Positions 61,100 through 64,000 of a stretch of 64,000 nt of DNA are shown piece by piece. The notes beneath the pieces are model-generated. The model saw only the letters and a program-made list of their open reading frames with translations. It searched no databases and had not been told where the DNA came from. Position 1 is the first letter of the stretch. Every line of letters starts with the position of its first letter. The translations under genes were made by a program, and so were the position numbers. The stretch is taken from contig NZ_QVNU01000007.1 in NCBI RefSeq assembly GCF_003545715.1, forward strand, positions 372,001 to 436,000, read 5' to 3'. This DNA comes from Taibaiella koreensis. Its GTDB lineage: Bacteria; Bacteroidota; Bacteroidia; Chitinophagales; Chitinophagaceae.

Positions 61100-61588
61100 A
61101 TGGGGTCGAAAGAACAAAAGCCGATCAGGGCGCTTCAGCCGGGTGAAGCGATTCCATTTGAGCTGTTGCTGCTCGCCGATGAAACGAAGGAAGCGATCGG
61201 CCGTTATTTGCACGGCGCTTCGCTGTATGTGTGGGAGGAAGCGGAAAAGATAGTGGGCGTTTATGTATTGGCGATCACCGGTCCGCGTCAGTGCGAGATC
61301 ATGAATATAGCGGTAGCAAGAGAATGGCAGGGTAGAGGTATAGGCTTCCATCTGCTCACCCATGCGATAACAACCGCGCGGGATATGGGTTTCCGCTGGC
61401 TGGATGTTGGTACTTCCAACGCTGCCTGGGGTCCGCTATACCTGTATCAGAAGGCGGGCTTCGAGATCGACCGTATCCGTAAGCATTTTTACCGGGATCA
61501 TTATCCCGTTCCCATCTTTGAAAACCGTTTATTGCTGAATCATATGATCGTGCTCAGGAAGGCGCTGCAGGATACAGACGAGGGATAG
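61100..61588 (+). CDS. GNAT-family N-acetyltransferase
   Basis: A 162-residue enzyme from the ATG at 61100. A frame to 60968 would translate part of the MITE-like element and is rejected. The acetyl-CoA pocket is clear: EIMNIAVAREWQGRGIGFHLLTHAI, where QGRGIG is the R/Q-x-x-G-x-G/A loop, and later LYLYQKAGFEI. It probably moves an acetyl group to an unknown amine. Its promoter must lie in or next to the MITE-like element, which ends 50-60 bases upstream. Confidence 0.88.
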   Translation: MGSKEQKPIRALQPGEAIPFELLLLADETKEAIGRYLHGASLYVWEEAEKIVGVYVLAITGPRQCEIMNIAVAREWQGRGIGFHLLTHAITTARDMGFRWLDVGTSNAAWGPLYLYQKAGFEIDRIRKHFYRDHYPVPIFENRLLLNHMIVLRKALQDTDEG

Positions 61589-61611
61589 CTGATTCAGGCA
61601 GTGGACCTATG

Positions 61612-61956
61612 TTACTGTGCCAATACAGGTCTTGGATCAAAAACGACTTTAAGCGAAGTGACTTTATCGCCGGCTACCTGGTACCAGGCCGCGCAGAAAA
61701 CATTGGCCCCGCCCATATCCAGGGTATAGAACAGGCAGACATCCTTGCCTTCTTCGAAAGATTGCTGGAGCTTATACTTTAGCTTCATCTTTTTCATATC
61801 CTCAAAATAGGCATCGGCGCCGTCGCGTTTCCCCAGCACGCCTTCAAATGTCATGTTGTCGCTGGTATATTCTCGCGCTTTTTCAAAATCTTCTTTATTC
61901 AAAGCATCGATCAGTGCGAGTACAATAGAACGGGGTGTTCCGTTGGTTGTTGTCAT
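61612..61956 (-). CDS. SnoaL-like/NTF2-fold small protein
   Basis: A 114-residue protein of the NTF2-like superfamily, judged from the opening helix (IVLALIDALNKEDFEKAREYTSDNMTFEGVLG) and the sequence VCLFYTLDMGGANVFCAAWYQVAGDKVTSLKVVFDPRP, which matches SnoaL-like folds. It could be a small enzyme or a ligand-binding protein; no catalytic residue can be fixed. It lies 39 bases downstream of the single-domain response regulator on the same strand and is probably co-transcribed with it. Confidence 0.8.
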   Translation of the reverse strand: MTTTNGTPRSIVLALIDALNKEDFEKAREYTSDNMTFEGVLGKRDGADAYFEDMKKMKLKYKLQQSFEEGKDVCLFYTLDMGGANVFCAAWYQVAGDKVTSLKVVFDPRPVLAQ

Positions 61957-61995
61957 ATTATTGGTTTTGTGCTATAGGATTGATCCAGTCATTGT

Positions 61996-62355
61996 TCAGG
62001 CGATCTGCTGCTGCACCCGGGTAGTAAAATCATCGATATCGAAAGGTTTGCTGATAAAGTCATTTGCTTCGGAATCCTGGGCTGCGATCTTATTGTTGAT
62101 ATTGGCCGACATCAGCAGGACCGGGATATGACGCGTATGTTCACCAGTCTTCAGTTCATGACAAAGCTGAAGGCCGTTCCCATCGGGTAACATAATATCC
62201 AGTATGATAAGGTCGGGAAGGGTGAGACTTAGCTGCTGTTTGAAATAGGCTATAGAGGCACAACTGGTCACCTGTAGACCCCGTTCGGCAAGCAAGTATT
62301 CCACGATTGTTCTAATGTCAGGATCATCTTCTACCAAGTAGATATTTTTTCCCAT
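61996..62355 (-). CDS. Single-domain response regulator (receiver only)
   Basis: A 119-residue CheY-like protein from the ATG at 62355; a frame to 62388 adds 11 residues. Acidic pocket E9/D10/D11, phospho-acceptor D53 (LIILDIMLPDGNG), and the conserved Lys in FISKPFDIDDF are all present. There is no output domain, so it acts by protein contact or as a phosphorelay step. A possible -7 box TATTTTTG lies at 62450-62457 on the minus strand. Its partner kinase is not identified here. Confidence 0.9.
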   Translation of the reverse strand: MGKNIYLVEDDPDIRTIVEYLLAERGLQVTSCASIAYFKQQLSLTLPDLIILDIMLPDGNGLQLCHELKTGEHTRHIPVLLMSANINNKIAAQDSEANDFISKPFDIDDFTTRVQQQIA

Positions 62356-62499
62356 ATGCAAGGGTAAATTAGCAGGGTGTAATGGCATTAAGCCGTCCTG
62401 ATAATCTTTGTGGAAACAAGTATTTCGTCATTTTGTTCTAAGCTGCGCGCAAAAATATTATATTTCTTCTATGCCCAGACTATTGGGTGTTGGCATAAT

Positions 62500-62976
62500 T
62501 TATAGCTGCGTGCTGTCTTCTCCTGTTTTGCGGCGTAGCTGTAGCTTACTATCATGGATCTTGTCGGCGGCGTCGATCGAATGGGACTGATGGAGGGCTA
62601 TGTCCTTTTGCGACCGTTCTGCCAGGTGGCTATAGAACTGGTGCAGGAGATCGAGCTCTTTTTCGTCCAGGTCTTCAATGTCAACCATACGATTGCTGGC
62701 CTCTTTGCTGGCTGCAATAAGCTCATTGAGCTTGAGTTGTATGGCTTTTGAATCTTTATTCTGCGTTTTCTGGATAAGAAATACCATCAGGAATGTAATG
62801 ATCGTGGTACCGGTATTGATCACCAGCTGCCAGGTGTCGGAATAGCCGAAAAGAGGACCGGATACGATCCAGATAATGATCAATAAGGCCGCTGCGCCGA
62901 AGGCGTAGGAAGAGCCGGTCCATTGCGTGATCCTGTTGGCCGTCCGCTCAAAAAAACTTTGCTTTTTCCTGCTCAT
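62500..62976 (-). CDS. Low-affinity iron permease family membrane protein
   Basis: This 158-residue protein has two N-terminal membrane helices (about residues 22-44 and 52-69). The family-typical text reads FERTANRITQWTGSSYAFGAAALLIIIWIVSGPLFGYSDTWQLVINTGTTIITFLMVFLIQKTQNKDSKAIQLKLNEL, given here only as start and end markers FERTANRITQWTGS and QNKDSKAIQLKLNELI. The tail is helical and charged. The name comes from a fungal iron permease, and the bacterial role is not established. It stands alone. Confidence 0.85.
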   Translation of the reverse strand: MSRKKQSFFERTANRITQWTGSSYAFGAAALLIIIWIVSGPLFGYSDTWQLVINTGTTIITFLMVFLIQKTQNKDSKAIQLKLNELIAASKEASNRMVDIEDLDEKELDLLHQFYSHLAERSQKDIALHQSHSIDAADKIHDSKLQLRRKTGEDSTQL

Positions 62977-63199
62977 GGGGAGAAAATTTGGGGGAAAATA
63001 CCGCCTGGTGAAGGCTGCTTACCGCCTGTATAACCCCTGGCGATGCATAAGGTTCGGACTGGTAGACAATATACCGGGGTATCTGTTAAGGGTTGGCGGC
63101 GACGGCATCACCCGGGGGGGCATCAGCAGGTTGGTCCCGGATACAGCAGCCAGGAAAAATGCGATACTTGATTTGATCCGGAAGCTTGCGAGATGTCGG
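62977..63199. other. Intergenic region, no gene seen
   Basis: Together with the terminator that follows, a gap of about 300 bases between the iron-permease-like gene and the NarL-type regulator gene. A G-rich run (GGGGAG...GGGGG) lies just before the permease start. No coding or promoter signal I can support. Confidence 0.5.
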
Positions 63200-63239
63200 A
63201 AAAAAAGACGGGTCGCCGGCGATCAGCTGGCGACCCGTC
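63200..63239 (-). terminator. Terminator of the kinase-regulator operon
   Basis: GACGGGTCGCC and GGCGACCCGTC form a perfect 11-bp stem with an 11-base loop. On the minus strand a run of T follows. It lies 39 bases past the NarL-type regulator stop. Confidence 0.85.
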
Positions 63240-63277
63240 AAGCTGTTTTGGCCCGGCAGGCATTTACAGGGGTAATT

Positions 63278-63913
63278 CTAGATCATATGTCTCTGTACGG
63301 CTTCCTTAATGAGCGCCGCCACATTCTTTACCTCAAATTTCTGCATCAGGTTTTTCCGGTGCGTTTCGACGGTAAGCGGGCTCAGGAACAGCTCGGCGGC
63401 GATAGCGGAAGTTGTTTTCCCATCGGCGATGAACTTAAGTATTTCTTTTTCTCTTTTGGTGAGCTGCGGTACGCCTTTGAGCTCCGTCATAGATGGCCGG
63501 GCCATGATCTCTCTTACTGCCTTGCTGAAGGTGACCTGGCCGTTAAGCGCCTCGTGGATACATTGGGTCAGCTCTTCGGCCGATACATTTTTCAGCAGGT
63601 AACCGGTCGCGCCGTTGTGCAGCATCTGTACGATCATGCTTCGTTCGCTATGATTGCTCAGGCCCAGCACATGTGTGTCGGGGGACAGCTTTTTGATATC
63701 ACGGCACAGGTCCATGCCATTGACATCGGGAAGGGTAATATCGAGCAACACAATATGCACTGTGTTGCTTTTTAGAAAATCGATAAAAGCGGCGCCTGTA
63801 GTGAAGCTGCCGGCTATTTCAATGTCTCCGGCGCTGGTCAGCAGCTTTTGCAGCCCTTCCAGCACGATTAGGTGGTCGTCTACGATCGCGAGTTTTACTT
63901 TATGCTCCAACAT
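63278..63913 (-). CDS. NarL/FixJ-type response regulator
   Basis: A 211-residue DNA-binding regulator. The receiver domain has D12/D13, phospho-acceptor D58 (VLLDITLPDVNG) and LLKNVS with the conserved Lys near 108. The C-terminal LuxR-type HTH reads LTKREKEILKFIADGKTTSAIAAELFLSPLTVETHRKNLMQKF (about 150-192). Its start overlaps the end of the histidine kinase gene by 14 bases, showing a translationally coupled cognate pair. Confidence 0.94.
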   Translation of the reverse strand: MLEHKVKLAIVDDHLIVLEGLQKLLTSAGDIEIAGSFTTGAAFIDFLKSNTVHIVLLDITLPDVNGMDLCRDIKKLSPDTHVLGLSNHSERSMIVQMLHNGATGYLLKNVSAEELTQCIHEALNGQVTFSKAVREIMARPSMTELKGVPQLTKREKEILKFIADGKTTSAIAAELFLSPLTVETHRKNLMQKFEVKNVAALIKEAVQRHMI

Positions 63914-64000
63914 ATAATTCGATATTTATAATGGTTCCTTCATTAATAGACGAGTCAATCTCCATACGCCCGTTGAGAAAGCCCACACGGTTCCTGATAT
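63900..64000 (-). CDS. C-terminal end of a sensor histidine kinase (partial)
   Basis: The minus-strand frame entering from the right edge gives IRNRVGFLNGRMEIDSS and then EGTIINIELYVGA. This is the G2-type end of a HATPase_c domain of NarX/DesK-like kinases, where NRV...GRM/L...G.GT.I...P is usual. It ends inside the regulator start region. The rest of the kinase lies beyond the window. Confidence 0.85.
   Translation of the reverse strand, partial: IRNRVGFLNGRMEIDSSINEGTIINIELYVGA

Noticed and set aside
62927-63775. 282-codon plus-strand frame over the NarL-type regulator
   Set aside because: It runs through a terminator and then antisense to a convincing response regulator. No domain recognised.
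1-64000. CRISPR arrays, rRNA genes, transposase or integrase genes, phage structural genes
   Set aside because: Looked for and not seen. The only regular short repeats are the 27-bp tandem pair in treY and the inverted repeats listed.

Overview
The window looks like chromosomal DNA of a Bacteroidota bacterium, most likely of the Chitinophagaceae type. Three things point there: several secreted proteins with C-terminal type IX secretion (T9SS) sorting domains of both type A and type B; promoters of the Bacteroidota form TTTG/TTG-N19-21-TAnnTTTG ahead of tRNA-Glu and gap; and the protein families seen (DUF5700 peptidase, CHU_C domains, GG-leader lanthipeptide-type precursor, one-piece sensor kinase with a Reg_prop propeller). 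Most of the window has balanced base composition. The stretch from about 8.7 to 12.5 kb is visibly A+T-rich.

Layout. 1-1 kb: the tail of an unknown gene and a secreted unknown protein. 1.1-7.3 kb: a heavy-metal RND efflux operon on the minus strand (small membrane protein, TolC-like channel, lipoprotein adaptor, CzcA/CusA-type pump). 7.4-8.7 kb: gap and tRNA-Glu(TTC). 8.7-12.5 kb: an A+T-rich islet just downstream of the tRNA. It holds a small helical protein, a Swt1-type HEPN protein and, divergently, a GHKL ATPase fused to a PD-(D/E)XK nuclease domain. A degenerate copy of the tRNA 3' end lies at the far side. This is the best candidate for an undescribed defence-type system in the window. 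12.5-14.1 kb: small unknown genes, a beta-helix protein remnant and an orphan lanthipeptide-type RiPP precursor. 14.2-17.9 kb: a LytTR regulator and its propeller histidine kinase. 18.2-20.4 kb: a DUF5700 peptidase, an alpha/beta-hydrolase remnant and 3-methyladenine DNA glycosylase.

21.3-36.1 kb is dominated by secreted T9SS cargo, including a giant protein split by a frameshift, with a membrane-anchored TPR-LuxR regulator and an aldo/keto reductase among them. 36.4-38.0 kb holds an MFS exporter and an ArsR-type repressor that share an operator sequence. 38.3-55.8 kb is a compact alpha-glucan/trehalose cluster. On the plus strand, glgX, treZ and a treY-malQ fusion convert glycogen to trehalose and rearrange maltodextrins. 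On the minus strand, glgE, a treS-maltokinase fusion and glgB rebuild branched glucan from trehalose through maltose-1-phosphate. A divergent otsA makes trehalose-6-phosphate. Together these could cycle carbon between glycogen and trehalose. No otsB, glgA, glgC or glgP is present here.

56.5-59.9 kb holds two more T9SS-sorted proteins, one an M43-type metalloprotease. 60.2-64 kb holds an AAA-type P-loop protein, a GNAT acetyltransferase with a MITE-like element in front of it, a SnoaL-like protein, a single-domain response regulator, a low-affinity iron permease family protein, and a NarL-type regulator with the end of its histidine kinase at the window edge. No rRNA, CRISPR array, transposase or integrase was seen. 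All functional calls are from reading the sequence, with no database search.
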